From Blastococcus xanthinilyticus (GTDB lineage: Bacteria; Actinomycetota; Actinomycetes; Mycobacteriales; Geodermatophilaceae): a DNA stretch of 64,000 nt. Each line of letters begins with the position of its first letter. Position 1 is the first letter of the stretch. The notes beneath the pieces were generated by a model. The model worked only from the letters and a program-made list of their open reading frames with translations. It did not search any database and was not told where the DNA came from. The stretch is taken from contig NZ_VNHW01000006.1 in assembly GCF_008124835.1 (NCBI RefSeq), positions 1 to 64,000 of the forward strand, read 5' to 3'. Positions 43,267 to 51,871 of this stretch are shown here, one piece after another. Position numbers and translations under genes: made by a program.

Positions 43267-43869
43267 CTAGAGCCCAAAGGCGCCGCCCTCGACCAGGATG
43301 ACGATGCCCAGGCCGATGAGGACGAGCGGGAACAGCACGTGCTCCCACCGTTCGAGGAACTCAGCGACGGTCTTGCGGGTGGCGACGAACCGGGCGGCGA
43401 CGACCAGCACGGCGACCAGGGCCAGGAAGACGACGCAGTAGGCGACGACGCCGGCAGGACCCACGGTGGCGAACACCGGCACGTAGACGCCGATGTTGTC
43501 CCCGCCGTTGGCGAAGGTGACCGCGGCGACGGTCAGCGCACTCACCGACTTGCCAGAGACCTTGCCTTCGTCGTCGTCATCATCGTCGTGGCGCCATGCC
43601 CGCCAAGCGGCGAGCAGGCCCAGCACCAGCGGGATCAGCCCGAAGTACGGGATCACCCCCTCGGGCAGGAAGGTGCGGGCGCCGAGCGCGACGAGGACCG
43701 CGGCGGCCAAGATGGCGCCGAAGCCGAGGTACTGCCCCGCCAGGATCGCCGCCGTGGTGCCGCGCCGACCGGCACCGCGAGCGTAAAACAGCGACAGCAC
43801 GATGATGTCGTCGATGTTGGTGGCCAGGAACAGGCCCACCGCTTGCAAGACCCAGGTGGTGATGTCCAC
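43267..43869 (-). CDS. cadD: CadD-family cadmium resistance transporter
   Basis: The 200-residue protein has five to six membrane helices, with the characteristic N-terminal ATNIDDIIVLSLFYA and, after a central acidic stretch (HDDDDDDEG, residues 94-102), TFANGGDNIGVYVPV near 120. Those paired Asp/Asn motifs mark CadD-type transporters. It should export cadmium or move it by an uncertain mechanism. The acidic loop could bind metal. It is the leftmost gene of the metal island; the 160-bp gap to the CDF gene contains no obvious gene. Confidence 0.88.
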   Translation of the reverse strand: MDITTWVLQAVGLFLATNIDDIIVLSLFYARGAGRRGTTAAILAGQYLGFGAILAAAVLVALGARTFLPEGVIPYFGLIPLVLGLLAAWRAWRHDDDDDDEGKVSGKSVSALTVAAVTFANGGDNIGVYVPVFATVGPAGVVAYCVVFLALVAVLVVAARFVATRKTVAEFLERWEHVLFPLVLIGLGIVILVEGGAFGL

Positions 43870-44030
43870 GTGCTGCTCTCCGGTTCTGTGGGCCGCGGTC
43901 TGCGCCGTCAGGGACGGCCGCGATGGTCAGCTGGGCCGTGATCGGCTCGGCGTGCTCGCCGGCGGCGAAAACGGATGCGGCGGTCGCCGGTTCTTCCGTC
44001 CTCCGGCCTCTGCGGGCCGGTGGACGGTGG

Positions 44031-44969
44031 TCAGCGGTGCGCGGCGAGTTCGGGATCGGCGTGAGTGCGGGCTTCCAACTGGAACGTCGAGTGCGCGACG
44101 CTGATCGGGAAGTGCTCGGCGAGGCAGTCCTGCATCTGGTCGAGCAGCTGCGGTGCTCGCGCGTCTACGAAGTAGGCGTCCTCGACGACCACGTGCGCCG
44201 TCAGGACCGGCAGGTCGTCGCTGATCTGAGAGGCGTGCAGGTCATGGACTGCAATGACCCCGGGCAGCTCTTCCAGATGCGCGCGGACTGCCTCGAGGTC
44301 AAGGCCCGGCGGAGTGCTTTCCAGGAGCACCGCCACCGTTCGCCGCAGCAGCCCGATGGTGCGCGGCACGATCATGGCTGCGATCAGCAGCGAGGCGACC
44401 GAGTCCGCGGCCTGCCAACCCGTGATTGCGATGACGGCGGCGGCGACCAGCACGGCGACCGATCCGAGTGCATCGTTGACGACCTCCAGCAGCGCCGCCC
44501 GCATGTTGACGTTCCCGTTGCGTGCACCGCCGCGGGTGAGCACCCAGATGCCGAGCGCGTTCGCGGCTAGGCCGATGCCGCCGAACACCAGCACGGGGGT
44601 GGCCGCCACCTCTGCTGTCTCGGGTTCGAGCAGCCGGCCGACCGCCTCGACGGCGACCAGCACGCCCACGGCCAGCAGCACCGCCGCCTGCAGGGTGGCG
44701 CCGAGCACCTCGGCGCGCCGGTAGCCCCAGGTGCGCTGGGCCGTCGGCGGTCGCAGCGCCAGTGTGGCCGCGACCAGCGCGATCACAAGGCCGGCGGCAT
44801 CGGTGCCGGCGTGCGCGGCGTCGGCGAGCAGCGCCAGGGAGCCCGACAGCAGCGCGCCGACCACCTGTACGACCAGCACCGAAGCGGTCAGCGCGAGCAC
44901 GATCGCCAGCCGCCGGCGGTTGCCCTCCGTACCGCCGTGGCCGTGCGCGTGGTCGTGACCGCCGCTCAT
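44031..44969 (-). CDS. Cation diffusion facilitator, Zn/Cd efflux
   Basis: This 312-residue CDF transporter has six membrane helices. The metal-site motifs are in helix II (ALLADAAHAGTDAAG, an HxxxD) and helix V (LLEVVNDALGSVAV, with Asp at the partner position). The N-terminus has a His-rich tail (MSGGHDHAHGHGG) and the cytoplasmic domain (about 205-300) is typical. The ATG overlaps the preceding stop (ATGA). In its operon it follows a CmtR-like ArsR gene, so cadmium, zinc or lead efflux is likely. Confidence 0.9.
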   Translation of the reverse strand: MSGGHDHAHGHGGTEGNRRRLAIVLALTASVLVVQVVGALLSGSLALLADAAHAGTDAAGLVIALVAATLALRPPTAQRTWGYRRAEVLGATLQAAVLLAVGVLVAVEAVGRLLEPETAEVAATPVLVFGGIGLAANALGIWVLTRGGARNGNVNMRAALLEVVNDALGSVAVLVAAAVIAITGWQAADSVASLLIAAMIVPRTIGLLRRTVAVLLESTPPGLDLEAVRAHLEELPGVIAVHDLHASQISDDLPVLTAHVVVEDAYFVDARAPQLLDQMQDCLAEHFPISVAHSTFQLEARTHADPELAAHR

Positions 44970-45583
44970 CGCTGCACTTCCTGGGTGCCGGAGAGTCGGC
45001 CGATGCCGGGCACGAACCGGCCAGCACGTGAGGCGTAGGCGGCGTACGTCCCGCTGTGCACGCTGCGGAGATAGGGCTCTTCGACAACCCGGGCCTGCAG
45101 CTGGACGGCGGCCACCAGCGCGACCAGAGCGAGCACGCTGGTCCAGGTGGGCACCATGAGCACCACCCCGGCCTGGGCGGCGACCATGGCGGTGAAGATC
45201 GGGTTGCGGACGTGGGCGAACACGCCGCCGGTGACCAGGTCGGTGCGCTCGCCCGGGTCCACACCGATGCGCCACGAGGCACCCATGCCGGTCTGCGCGG
45301 CCAGCGTCGCGGCGAACCCTGCCAGCGCCAGCACCAGGCCGACCACCTGCACCACCAGCGGCGGGTCGACGGTCACGATGTCGGCCACCGCCAGCAGCGG
45401 GCCGGCCAGGCCCAGCACCATCGCTGCGGCGAACAGCACCCCACCCCACCAGCCGGCGTCGGCCGGAGTGCCGGAGATCCCGACGAACCCGGTGGACCCG
45501 GTGCGGCGCAGCTGGATCCAGGAGCGCACGCCGAACAGCACGACGAGGGCGACGATGTAGAGGACGAGCGCGGCGACGGTCAC
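44966..45583 (-). CDS. Isoprenylcysteine carboxyl methyltransferase-family membrane protein
   Basis: The 205-residue polytopic protein has the ICMT/PEMT pattern: helices, then FAHVRNPIFTAM (a GGxYxxxRHPxY-like site) near 125-140 and EEPYLRSVHSGTYAAYASR near 170-190, matching the substrate/SAM-binding C-terminus. Such proteins often sit beside CDF transporters and ArsR regulators in actinobacteria, with an unclear role, perhaps lipid or thiol methylation under metal stress. It overlaps the CDF gene (ATGA) and follows ArsR by GTGA-like coupling (its start overlaps the regulator's stop). Confidence 0.82.
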   Translation of the reverse strand: MTVAALVLYIVALVVLFGVRSWIQLRRTGSTGFVGISGTPADAGWWGGVLFAAAMVLGLAGPLLAVADIVTVDPPLVVQVVGLVLALAGFAATLAAQTGMGASWRIGVDPGERTDLVTGGVFAHVRNPIFTAMVAAQAGVVLMVPTWTSVLALVALVAAVQLQARVVEEPYLRSVHSGTYAAYASRAGRFVPGIGRLSGTQEVQR

Positions 45584-45984
45584 GACGAGGTTCCCGTTCC
45601 GTACACGGCGCAGAGCGCCACCTGGTCACCGGTCGCGGCCAGCAGCTTCTCCGCCGACGCGAGCAGCTCCAGCAGCTCTGGCTGGGTGCTCAGCGACCAC
45701 AGCGACGCCCGGCCCTCCGGCCGGCTCTCGGCCAGACCGCAGTCCCGCAGGCAGGCCAGCGCCGCGGACACCGAGCTCTGCGCCGGGCCGTCCAGGTGCC
45801 GGGTGAGGTCCACGACCCGGTGCGGGCCGAGCATCAGGTGGCGGATGATCGCCAGCCGCATCGGGTCACCGAGGCTGCGGAACAGGCATGCGGCCGTCGA
45901 GAGCGCAGCGGCCTCATCGACCGGCGGCTCGGTCGTCTTCGTGTTCGTCGTCGTAGCTACAGCGTCGGCTCCATTCATCGGCAT
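45580..45984 (-). CDS. ArsR/CmtR-like Cd/Pb-sensing repressor
   Basis: This 134-residue ArsR-type repressor has a winged HTH (VVDLTRHLDGPAQSSVSAAL) and, directly after, CLRDCGL, the pair of cysteines that CmtR uses in its alpha-4 metal site; a third possible ligand is Cys near the end (QVALCAVYG). That pattern favours cadmium or lead sensing. It heads the three-gene operon with the ICMT-like and CDF genes and should repress it until metal binds. ATG 45984 sits in an inverted repeat that could be its operator. Confidence 0.85.
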   Translation of the reverse strand: MPMNGADAVATTTNTKTTEPPVDEAAALSTAACLFRSLGDPMRLAIIRHLMLGPHRVVDLTRHLDGPAQSSVSAALACLRDCGLAESRPEGRASLWSLSTQPELLELLASAEKLLAATGDQVALCAVYGTGTSS

Positions 45985-45993
45985 TTCCCGATG
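45976..45993 (-). promoter_or_regulatory. Inverted repeat over the ArsR start, candidate operator
   Basis: CATCGG and CCGATG flank a 6-nt spacer that includes the start codon at 45984. ArsR-family repressors often bind such dyads over their own promoters, so autoregulation is plausible. Confidence 0.45.
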
Positions 45994-46047
45994 ATAGTGC
46001 CGCTAGCCGACAGGTCAACAGTCGTCTCAGACCCTGACCCGGACGGG

Positions 46048-46067
46048 CTGTGCAGTGCAGTGCACAG
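46048..46067. repeat. Palindrome between CopD and ArsR genes
   Basis: CTGTGCA and TGCACAG flank a 6-nt GTGCAG spacer. It lies just downstream of the copD stop and upstream of the CmtR-like gene, so it may be a short terminator or an operator. Confidence 0.45.
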
Positions 46068-46075
46068 CAGTGCAG

Positions 46076-47167
46076 TCACCTCGCCACCGTGCCGGCGGCA
46101 GGAAGCAGCTGCTCGGCTACGGCTGCATCTGCATCCAGCACGGGCGGTGGCGTGGGGGTGCGAGCCAGCCCCACGGCGAGCCCGATCGTCGCGGCGAAGA
46201 GGATCAGCTCGGCGCCGGCCAGCCGCAGGAACGCTGCCGGCCGTTCGGCCCGCAGCGCCGTAAGAGTCCGCCGGCGGTGCCATGCGGCCAGCACCAGCAG
46301 TGCCACGAAGGCCGCGACTTTCGCCGTCAGCACGGCCCCGTAGCCGGTGTCGACCAGCTGGCCGGGGCTGGAGAACCGCGTGTACGCGGTGACGACGCCG
46401 CTGCCGGCGACGACCACGGCCAGTGGTGCGGCGAGGCGACTGAACCGTTCGACCGCGGTGACGCGCGCCGGGCCGGTGAACCGGGCGGCGAGCATCAGCG
46501 CCAGCAGACCACCGGCCCACAGCACGACGCCGAGCACGTGGAGTGCGACGGCGGCGACGGCCAGGTCATGGTCGGCGTCGTCGGCGGAGTGAGAGGTGAA
46601 CGCCGGCGGAATGGTCGCCGCCAGCGCGATGAGGAGCAGCACCCGCGCCCCTGCCGGGTGCAGGACGGTCCTGGCGAAGGCAGCCACGACGGCGGCGAGG
46701 GCGGCGACCACGACCAGGTTCCGGCCCTGCTCGACGCTTTCGACGAAGCTCCACACGCCGCGCAGCGAGACCGCCGAGAATCCCGTGCCGAGGAAGTCGG
46801 CCAGCAGCACCGGCAACGAGGCCAGCGAGGCCAGCGCCCACGTGACTGCGCCCCAGCCGGCCAGGCGCACCCACCGGTAGCCGGCCGTGCTGAGCACCGT
46901 GTCACCGGGCACCAGAATCACGGCCCCCAACAGGCAGCCCACGGTCACCACAGCCGCGGCGTCGGCGGTCAGCCGCAGGGCGGGCACCAGCCAGGCGACA
47001 ACGGGCGGCGGGGCCGGGATGCCCGGCACCGAGACAACGTCGGCGGCGCCGCCGGCCCACAGCGTGAGCCCGCAGACGACGATGGCCGCCAACATCGAGG
47101 CGAGCACGAGAAGGCCTCGGCGCACCCTCGCCGGCACCGGCGCGCTGTCGACCTGCGACTCAGCCAC
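46076..47167 (-). CDS. copD: CopD-like copper transport membrane protein
   Basis: The 363-residue protein has about eight to nine membrane helices and a CopD-type domain at the C-terminal half (ADHDLAVAAVALHVLGVVLW and LHVL-type histidines, then ARFSRLAAPLAV). CopD works with CopC in copper import or homeostasis. GTG 47167 overlaps the copC stop by 8 bp. The open frame to 47503 is not needed. It also resembles the CopD half of YcnJ-like proteins. Confidence 0.82.
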   Translation of the reverse strand: MAESQVDSAPVPARVRRGLLVLASMLAAIVVCGLTLWAGGAADVVSVPGIPAPPPVVAWLVPALRLTADAAAVVTVGCLLGAVILVPGDTVLSTAGYRWVRLAGWGAVTWALASLASLPVLLADFLGTGFSAVSLRGVWSFVESVEQGRNLVVVAALAAVVAAFARTVLHPAGARVLLLIALAATIPPAFTSHSADDADHDLAVAAVALHVLGVVLWAGGLLALMLAARFTGPARVTAVERFSRLAAPLAVVVAGSGVVTAYTRFSSPGQLVDTGYGAVLTAKVAAFVALLVLAAWHRRRTLTALRAERPAAFLRLAGAELILFAATIGLAVGLARTPTPPPVLDADAAVAEQLLPAAGTVAR

Positions 47168-47762
47168 CGGTGGAGCTGCGACGGCGCAACGCCAGCCACG
47201 TCCCGGCCACGAGCACCACTGCCACCGCCGCGAGGAGCACCCACAGACCCCAACTGCTGCCCGCGTCGCTGTCCGTGTCGCTGTCGGCGGCCGGGGACAC
47301 CGCCGTCTCCGTGTCCGGAGTCGGTGCGGGCGTGTTCGCGAGAGTCGGCTCAGCCGGCGCCGACTCCGTCGCCGCACCGCCGGTGCCGGTGAGGGTGAAG
47401 GTGAGCTGGCCGGACACCGGGTGACCGTCGTCGGAGACGACTCGGTAGGCCACGACGTACGCGCCGTCACCGCGGGTACTGACCGGCTGGGACACCACCG
47501 CACCGTCGATGGTGACCTCCCCGGAGGTGACCGACTCCCCGTCCGGGCCGGTGACAGCGATCTGGGCGAACTCCGAGGCGACCGCCGAGGAGAACGTGAG
47601 GGTGACCGCGCCCGGAGCGGCGGTCAGCGTCTCCCCGTCCGCCGGCGTCGAGGACTGCAGCCCGGTGTGCGCCAGTGCCGTACCACCGCTGAGGACGAGC
47701 AGCAGCGAGGCCAGGACCGTGGCCGCGGCGACGAAGAGAATGCGTGGCACGGATGTCTTCAT
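47160..47762 (-). CDS. copC: CopC-like copper-binding protein
   Basis: The 200-residue exported protein has a signal peptide ending at GTALAHTGL, leaving His as the mature N-terminus, the usual copper ligand of CopC. The CopC domain follows (SSTPADGETLTAAPGAVTLT; SDDGHPVSGQLTFTLTG with the second His). A Thr/Pro-rich linker and a C-terminal membrane helix (WGLWVLLAAVAVVLVAGTWL) anchor it. It is coupled to CopD downstream. Confidence 0.87.
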   Translation of the reverse strand: MKTSVPRILFVAAATVLASLLLVLSGGTALAHTGLQSSTPADGETLTAAPGAVTLTFSSAVASEFAQIAVTGPDGESVTSGEVTIDGAVVSQPVSTRGDGAYVVAYRVVSDDGHPVSGQLTFTLTGTGGAATESAPAEPTLANTPAPTPDTETAVSPAADSDTDSDAGSSWGLWVLLAAVAVVLVAGTWLALRRRSSTGG

Positions 47763-47768
47763 GGGTCC

Positions 47769-48476
47769 TCAGTTGCAGCAGTCGCAGCCGGGCTTGCAGC
47801 CGCAGGCGTCGTCGGTGGATTCCAGGGCGCCGGGGCGCAGCGCCTCGGCCGGTGAGCAGCAGTTCTCGCCGCGCCAGGCCTCCCGCCCCTCCTTGAGCGC
47901 CAGTCCCGCGATGACCAGGGCTGCGATCGGGTCGGCCCACGACCAGCCGAACAGACTGTTGAGAGCAAGCCCCACCAGGAGAACCGCGGAGAGGTAGGTG
48001 CAGATCAGCGTCTGCTTGGAGTCCGCCACCGCCGACGCCGAGCCGAGCTCGCGGCCGGCGCGGCGCTGGGCGTAGGACAGGAACGGCATGACCGCCAGGC
48101 TCAGCGCCGCCAGCACCAGCCCGACGCTGGAGTGCTCGGCTTCCCCGGAGCCAAGCAGGGAGCGGAGCGCGTCGACGGTCACGAACGCCGCCAGCGCGAA
48201 GAACGAGGCGCCGATGACCTTCAGCGCCACCTTCTCCCGCGCCTCGGGGTCGCGGCCGGCGAACTGCCAGGCGACTGCCAGCGCCGAGGACACCTCGATG
48301 ACCGAGTCCAGGCCGAAACCGATCAGCGCCGACGACGATGCCCGGGCACCAGCGGTGAGCGCGACCGCGGCCTCGATGACGTTCCAGGTGATGGTCAAGG
48401 TCACGAACAGCCGGATGCGTCGCGCCAGGAGAGCGCGACGATCGACGGTGAGCTGAGCCGGGTGCAGGGCGGTCAC
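47769..48476 (-). CDS. CDF-like cation transporter with Cys-rich tail
   Basis: This 235-residue protein has six membrane helices in the CDF pattern: the helix II motif GFGLDSVIEVSSALAV, and later WADPIAALVIAGLALKEG for helix V. It lacks the cytoplasmic CDF domain and instead ends in a cysteine cluster (CCSPAEAL and DACGCKPGCDCCN, seven or more Cys), which may bind soft metal. GTG 48476 overlaps the ArsR stop (GTGA). Such short transporters are usual partners of CadC-like regulators. Confidence 0.82.
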   Translation of the reverse strand: MTALHPAQLTVDRRALLARRIRLFVTLTITWNVIEAAVALTAGARASSSALIGFGLDSVIEVSSALAVAWQFAGRDPEAREKVALKVIGASFFALAAFVTVDALRSLLGSGEAEHSSVGLVLAALSLAVMPFLSYAQRRAGRELGSASAVADSKQTLICTYLSAVLLVGLALNSLFGWSWADPIAALVIAGLALKEGREAWRGENCCSPAEALRPGALESTDDACGCKPGCDCCN

Positions 48477-48859
48477 GACAGCGCCTCGGCCGTCGCGGGG
48501 CCGGTGTTCAGCGGCTGGGCGGGGCCCGCCACGGCGGCCAGCAGCCGCGCGCCGGCCTCGGTGAGGCGGTACATGACCAGCTTGCCGTTGCGCCGGGACG
48601 TGGCAAGGTCCGCCGTCCGCAGGATGCGCACGTGGTGAGAGACCAGGTTCTGCGACAGCTCGGTGATCCAAGCCAGGTCACACACGCACAGCTCCTCCCC
48701 GAGGGAGAGCGCCGAGGCGATCCGCAGCCGGGTCGGGTCACCCAGGGCCTTCGCCTGGTTGGCACGCGCGCGGACCTGCTCCTCGCCGCTCAGCTGGGCG
48801 CGGACGGCCTCGGCATGCGGCAGATCCAGGCACAGCAGATCGCAGGTGTCGCTGCTCAT
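48473..48859 (-). CDS. ArsR/CadC-like metal-sensing repressor
   Basis: This 128-residue repressor shows both halves of an alpha-3N metal site: Cys6 and Cys10 in the N-terminal TCDLLCLDL, and CVC in ELCVCDLAWI of helix 3. That pattern is that of CadC-type Cd/Pb/Zn sensors. The HTH is ITELSQNLVSHHVRILRTAD. ATG 48859 was chosen; the open frame reaching 49642 is the shadow of the divergent DsbA gene. It probably represses its own operon with the CDF-like gene and perhaps the divergent redox genes. Confidence 0.88.
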   Translation of the reverse strand: MSSDTCDLLCLDLPHAEAVRAQLSGEEQVRARANQAKALGDPTRLRIASALSLGEELCVCDLAWITELSQNLVSHHVRILRTADLATSRRNGKLVMYRLTEAGARLLAAVAGPAQPLNTGPATAEALS

Positions 48860-48900
48860 CGGTCCCCTTCGTTCTCGACCCGACCTTCGGACCAACGCCC

Positions 48901-48912
48901 CAACGGACGTTG
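48901..48912. promoter_or_regulatory. Candidate ArsR operator in divergent promoter region
   Basis: CAACG and CGTTG flank a 2-nt centre in the 99-bp gap between the CadC-like repressor and the divergent DsbA-like gene. Its position, overlapping likely promoters of both, fits an ArsR/CadC operator. Confidence 0.55.
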
Positions 48913-48958
48913 TTATGTTGGTATCACGTTGGCGTCGAAGGCAAGAGCGGGAGCCCCT

Positions 48959-49612
48959 GTGTCCACCAACCTCAAGGTGTCGGCCGCACTGGTCGCCGCG
49001 TTCGCCGCCGTCGTGGCCGCGTTCCTCATTCTGGGGCAGTCCGATTCCGGTTCCAGCGCCGACGGCGGAGCGGCCGGCGGCGTGCAGGTGGTGGCCGAGG
49101 ACAGCCACCGCCTCGGTGAACCCGGCGCCGGGGACGTGACGCTGGTCGAGTTCCTGGACTTCGAGTGCGAGGCGTGCGCGTCGGTGTACCCGTTCGTCGA
49201 GCAGCTGCGCGAGGACTACGGCGGCCAAGTGACGTTCATGGCCCGGTACATGCCGATGCCCGGCCACCCGAACGCGGAGAACGCCGCCGTCGCGGTCGAG
49301 GCCGCCGCCCAGCAGGGCGAGTTCGAGGCGATGTACCAGCGCATGTACGAGACCCAGGAGCAGTGGAGCCACCGGGAGGAGTCCCAAGCCGCCGTGTTCC
49401 GCGGCTTCGCCGCCGACCTCGGCCTGGACCTGGCCTCCTACGACGAGGACGTGGCCGACCCCGCCACCCTCGAGCGGGTGCTGGCCGACCGGGACGACGG
49501 CCTGGCGCTCGGCGTGGAGGGCACACCGACGTTCTTCCTCAACGGCGAGAAGCTCGAGGTCACCACCACCGACGAGTTCATCGAGCAGATCGAGGCCGCC
49601 CTCGATGAGTGA
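48959..49612 (+). CDS. DsbA-like thioredoxin-fold oxidase
   Basis: The 217-residue protein has an N-terminal membrane anchor (SAALVAAFAAVVAAFLILG) and a DsbA-like domain outside the membrane. The active site is CEAC in LDFECEACASVY (about residue 66), and the cis-Pro loop is GVEGTPTFFLNG near 187. With the VKOR protein encoded next, it should form disulfides in exported proteins. GTG 48959 has GGGAG 6 nt upstream. The stop overlaps the VKOR start by 8 bp. Confidence 0.87.
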   Translation: MSTNLKVSAALVAAFAAVVAAFLILGQSDSGSSADGGAAGGVQVVAEDSHRLGEPGAGDVTLVEFLDFECEACASVYPFVEQLREDYGGQVTFMARYMPMPGHPNAENAAVAVEAAAQQGEFEAMYQRMYETQEQWSHREESQAAVFRGFAADLGLDLASYDEDVADPATLERVLADRDDGLALGVEGTPTFFLNGEKLEVTTTDEFIEQIEAALDE

Positions 49613-50243
49613 CACAGCGGTCGCCAACCGGCCGGTGGCCACCGAGGCACGTGGCTGGGCCGGCCGAGGGCTTGCGGTGTGGCTGCTGACCGGCGGGCTG
49701 CTCGGCTTCGTCGCGGCGTTCGTGCTGGCGGTGGAGAAGTACGCCCTGCTGGCCGACCCGTCTTACGTGCCGACCTGCAGCCTCAACCCGGTGCTCAGCT
49801 GCGGCTCCGTCATGGCCAGCTCTCAGGCGGAGGCCTTCGGCTTTCCTAACCCACTGCTCGGTGTCGCCGGCTTTCCCGTCGTCGCCGCCACTGGCGCGGT
49901 GCTGCTGGCCGGCGGCAGGCTGGCCGAATGGTTCTGGGCCGCGCTCCAGGCCGGCGTCACCGCCGGGGTCGTGTTCGTGCACTGGCTGATGTTCGCCAGC
50001 CTGTACCGCATCGAGGCGCTGTGCCCGTACTGCACGGTCGTCTGGGCGGTCACCATCCCGCTGTTCACCGCCGTCACCCTGCGGAACTTCACCGCGTGGG
50101 CGCCGCGGCTATCCGCAGGGGTCAACGCCGCCGTTGCAACGGTGCGCGCCCGGCACAGCGTCCTGCTGACCGCGTGGTTCCTGCTCATCGTCGCCGCCAT
50201 CACGCAGCGGTTCTGGCTGTACTGGAGCACCCTCGTTGGCTGA
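49605..50243 (+). CDS. VKOR-family disulfide oxidoreductase
   Basis: This 212-residue membrane protein has four to five helices and the two VKOR cysteine pairs: TCSLNPVLSCGSVMAS (about 58-72) and the CxxC in EALCPYCTVVW (about 139-149). VKOR reoxidises DsbA using quinone. It is translationally coupled to the DsbA-like gene before it and the TlpA-like gene after it (8-bp overlaps). Together these reoxidise and shape extracytoplasmic thiol proteins. Confidence 0.92.
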   Translation: MSDTAVANRPVATEARGWAGRGLAVWLLTGGLLGFVAAFVLAVEKYALLADPSYVPTCSLNPVLSCGSVMASSQAEAFGFPNPLLGVAGFPVVAATGAVLLAGGRLAEWFWAALQAGVTAGVVFVHWLMFASLYRIEALCPYCTVVWAVTIPLFTAVTLRNFTAWAPRLSAGVNAAVATVRARHSVLLTAWFLLIVAAITQRFWLYWSTLVG

Positions 50244-50841
50244 CACCCGCACCCGCACCCGCCGCGGCCTGCTGGCGGCCGCCCTTGTCGCTGCCGCCCT
50301 CCTGCTCCTGGGGTGCTCGGGTAGCTCGGGGACGAACGCCAGCACCGCCACGGATGCCGGTGAGTTCGACTTCAGCGAGGCCACTCCCCTGGGCCAAGTG
50401 ATCCCAGCCGACGCGCGTGAACCAGCACCGGCGTTCAGCGGTGAGCTGCTCGATGGCAGTGAGTTCGACTCGCAGTCACTGGACGGCGACATCACGGTGC
50501 TCAACTTCTGGGGCTCCTGGTGCGCGCCCTGCCGGGTGGAGACACCCGAGTTTCAGGCGGTGTACACCGACGTCGCCGAGGACGGCGTGCAGTTCCTCGG
50601 CGTCGACGTCAAGGACCAGCGGAACCTCGCGCAGGCCTTCGTCGACCGGGTCGGCGCCACCTACCCGTCGATGTTCGACCCGCGCGGCGAGGTGGCGCTG
50701 GCCTTCCGCGGCTTCCCCGCCAACGTCGTGCCCACCACCATCCTGCTCGACCGCGACGGCCGAGTGGCCGCGGTGTACGTGGCCGTCGTCCCCGAAAGCG
50801 ACCTGCGCACGGCCCTCGACCAGCTACTGGACGAGGGCTGA
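50236..50841 (+). CDS. TlpA/ResA-like lipoprotein thioredoxin
   Basis: The 201-residue protein has a lipoprotein signal (AAALLLLGCSGSSG) and a thioredoxin/TlpA domain with the active site WCAPC in GSWCAPCRVETPEF (about residue 95) and cis-Pro in FPANVVPTTILLDRDG. Such membrane-tethered thioredoxins reduce apocytochrome c or copper-protein cysteines, receiving electrons from CcdA, encoded next. It starts at TTG 50236, overlapping the VKOR end. Confidence 0.88.
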   Translation: MADTRTRTRRGLLAAALVAAALLLLGCSGSSGTNASTATDAGEFDFSEATPLGQVIPADAREPAPAFSGELLDGSEFDSQSLDGDITVLNFWGSWCAPCRVETPEFQAVYTDVAEDGVQFLGVDVKDQRNLAQAFVDRVGATYPSMFDPRGEVALAFRGFPANVVPTTILLDRDGRVAAVYVAVVPESDLRTALDQLLDEG

Positions 50842-50844
50842 GCC

Positions 50845-51696
50845 GTGAGCGACCTCGGCGCGACATTCGCCGACATCGTCACCGACGGCTCCCTGCTGCT
50901 CGCCATCGCCGTGGCCGCCCTGGTCGGATTGATCAGCTTCGCCTCGCCGTGCGTGCTTCCGTTGGTCCCCGGCTACCTGGGCTACGTCGCTGGCCTCACT
51001 GGAGCAACGGCCGCCGTGCCGGCGGCCGGGCAACCGGCCACTCCGCCGCCACCGTTGACCGGGACCGCCGTGACCACCGAGCCTGCCACGGCGGCACCAT
51101 CACGCAGGGACCGGCGCCGGGTACTGGCCGGCGCCCTGCTGTTCGTCGCCGGCTTCAGCCTCGTGTTCGTGTCATTCGGAGCACTGTTCGGCGGTCTCGG
51201 GCGGCTGCTGCTCGAGTGGGCACCCGTGCTCACTCGCGTCATGGGCGTGGTCACCATCGTCATGGGCCTCGCCTTCCTGGGTGCACTTCCCTGGCTACAG
51301 CGTGAGCGGCGCATCCACCGGCGTCCACCCGCCGGCCTGGCCGGCGCACCGGTGCTGGGCATCGTCTTCGGGCTTGGCTGGACGCCGTGCCTGGGCCCGA
51401 CCCTCTCGGCGGTGAACTCGCTGGCCTACACCCAGGCGTCCGCAACCCGCGGGGCCGTGCTCGGCTTCGCGTACTGCCTGGGGCTAGGCATCCCGTTCGT
51501 GCTAGTCGCGCTCGGCGCCCGCCGGGCCTTGACCTTCTCCACCTTCGCCCGTCGCCACGCCCCAACGGTCATGCGAGTGGGCGGTGTCCTGCTCCTGGTT
51601 CTGGGCTTGCTACTGGTCACCGGGCTGTGGGACGCAGTGATGATGTGGCTGCGCTCCTGGCTGGCCACCACCGGCCTAGGCTCCTCCGTGGTCTGA
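50845..51696 (+). CDS. ccdA: CcdA-family thiol reductant transporter
   Basis: This 283-residue protein has six membrane helices and the two conserved CcdA motifs: SPCVLPLVPGY (about residue 32) and GWTPCLGPTLS (about 172), whose cysteines carry electrons across the membrane. The partner is the TlpA-like protein encoded 3 bp upstream. CcdA-TlpA pairs reduce substrates such as cytochrome c or metal-protein cysteines. An unusually long Pro/Thr-rich loop separates helices 1 and 2. Confidence 0.9.
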   Translation: MSDLGATFADIVTDGSLLLAIAVAALVGLISFASPCVLPLVPGYLGYVAGLTGATAAVPAAGQPATPPPPLTGTAVTTEPATAAPSRRDRRRVLAGALLFVAGFSLVFVSFGALFGGLGRLLLEWAPVLTRVMGVVTIVMGLAFLGALPWLQRERRIHRRPPAGLAGAPVLGIVFGLGWTPCLGPTLSAVNSLAYTQASATRGAVLGFAYCLGLGIPFVLVALGARRALTFSTFARRHAPTVMRVGGVLLLVLGLLLVTGLWDAVMMWLRSWLATTGLGSSVV

Positions 51697-51871
51697 GAAC
51701 GAGAGATTGCCCCCGTGACCGCCGGCATCAGAGCCAGGTGAATTCAGGAACCGCCGCGGCACGGCTGGGATCTCCCGCTTAGGTGTCTGGCAGACGAGCT
51801 GTCCATACCTCGCCCTACCTTGCGATGCAGTGCCTCCCCCGGGCGGCGTCACGAGACCAGAGAGGTTCGTC

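Noticed and set aside
48860-49642. Long minus-strand frame upstream of the CadC-like repressor
   Set aside because: It is the shadow of the DsbA-like gene; that gene has the CEAC active site and a clear ribosome site on the plus strand.
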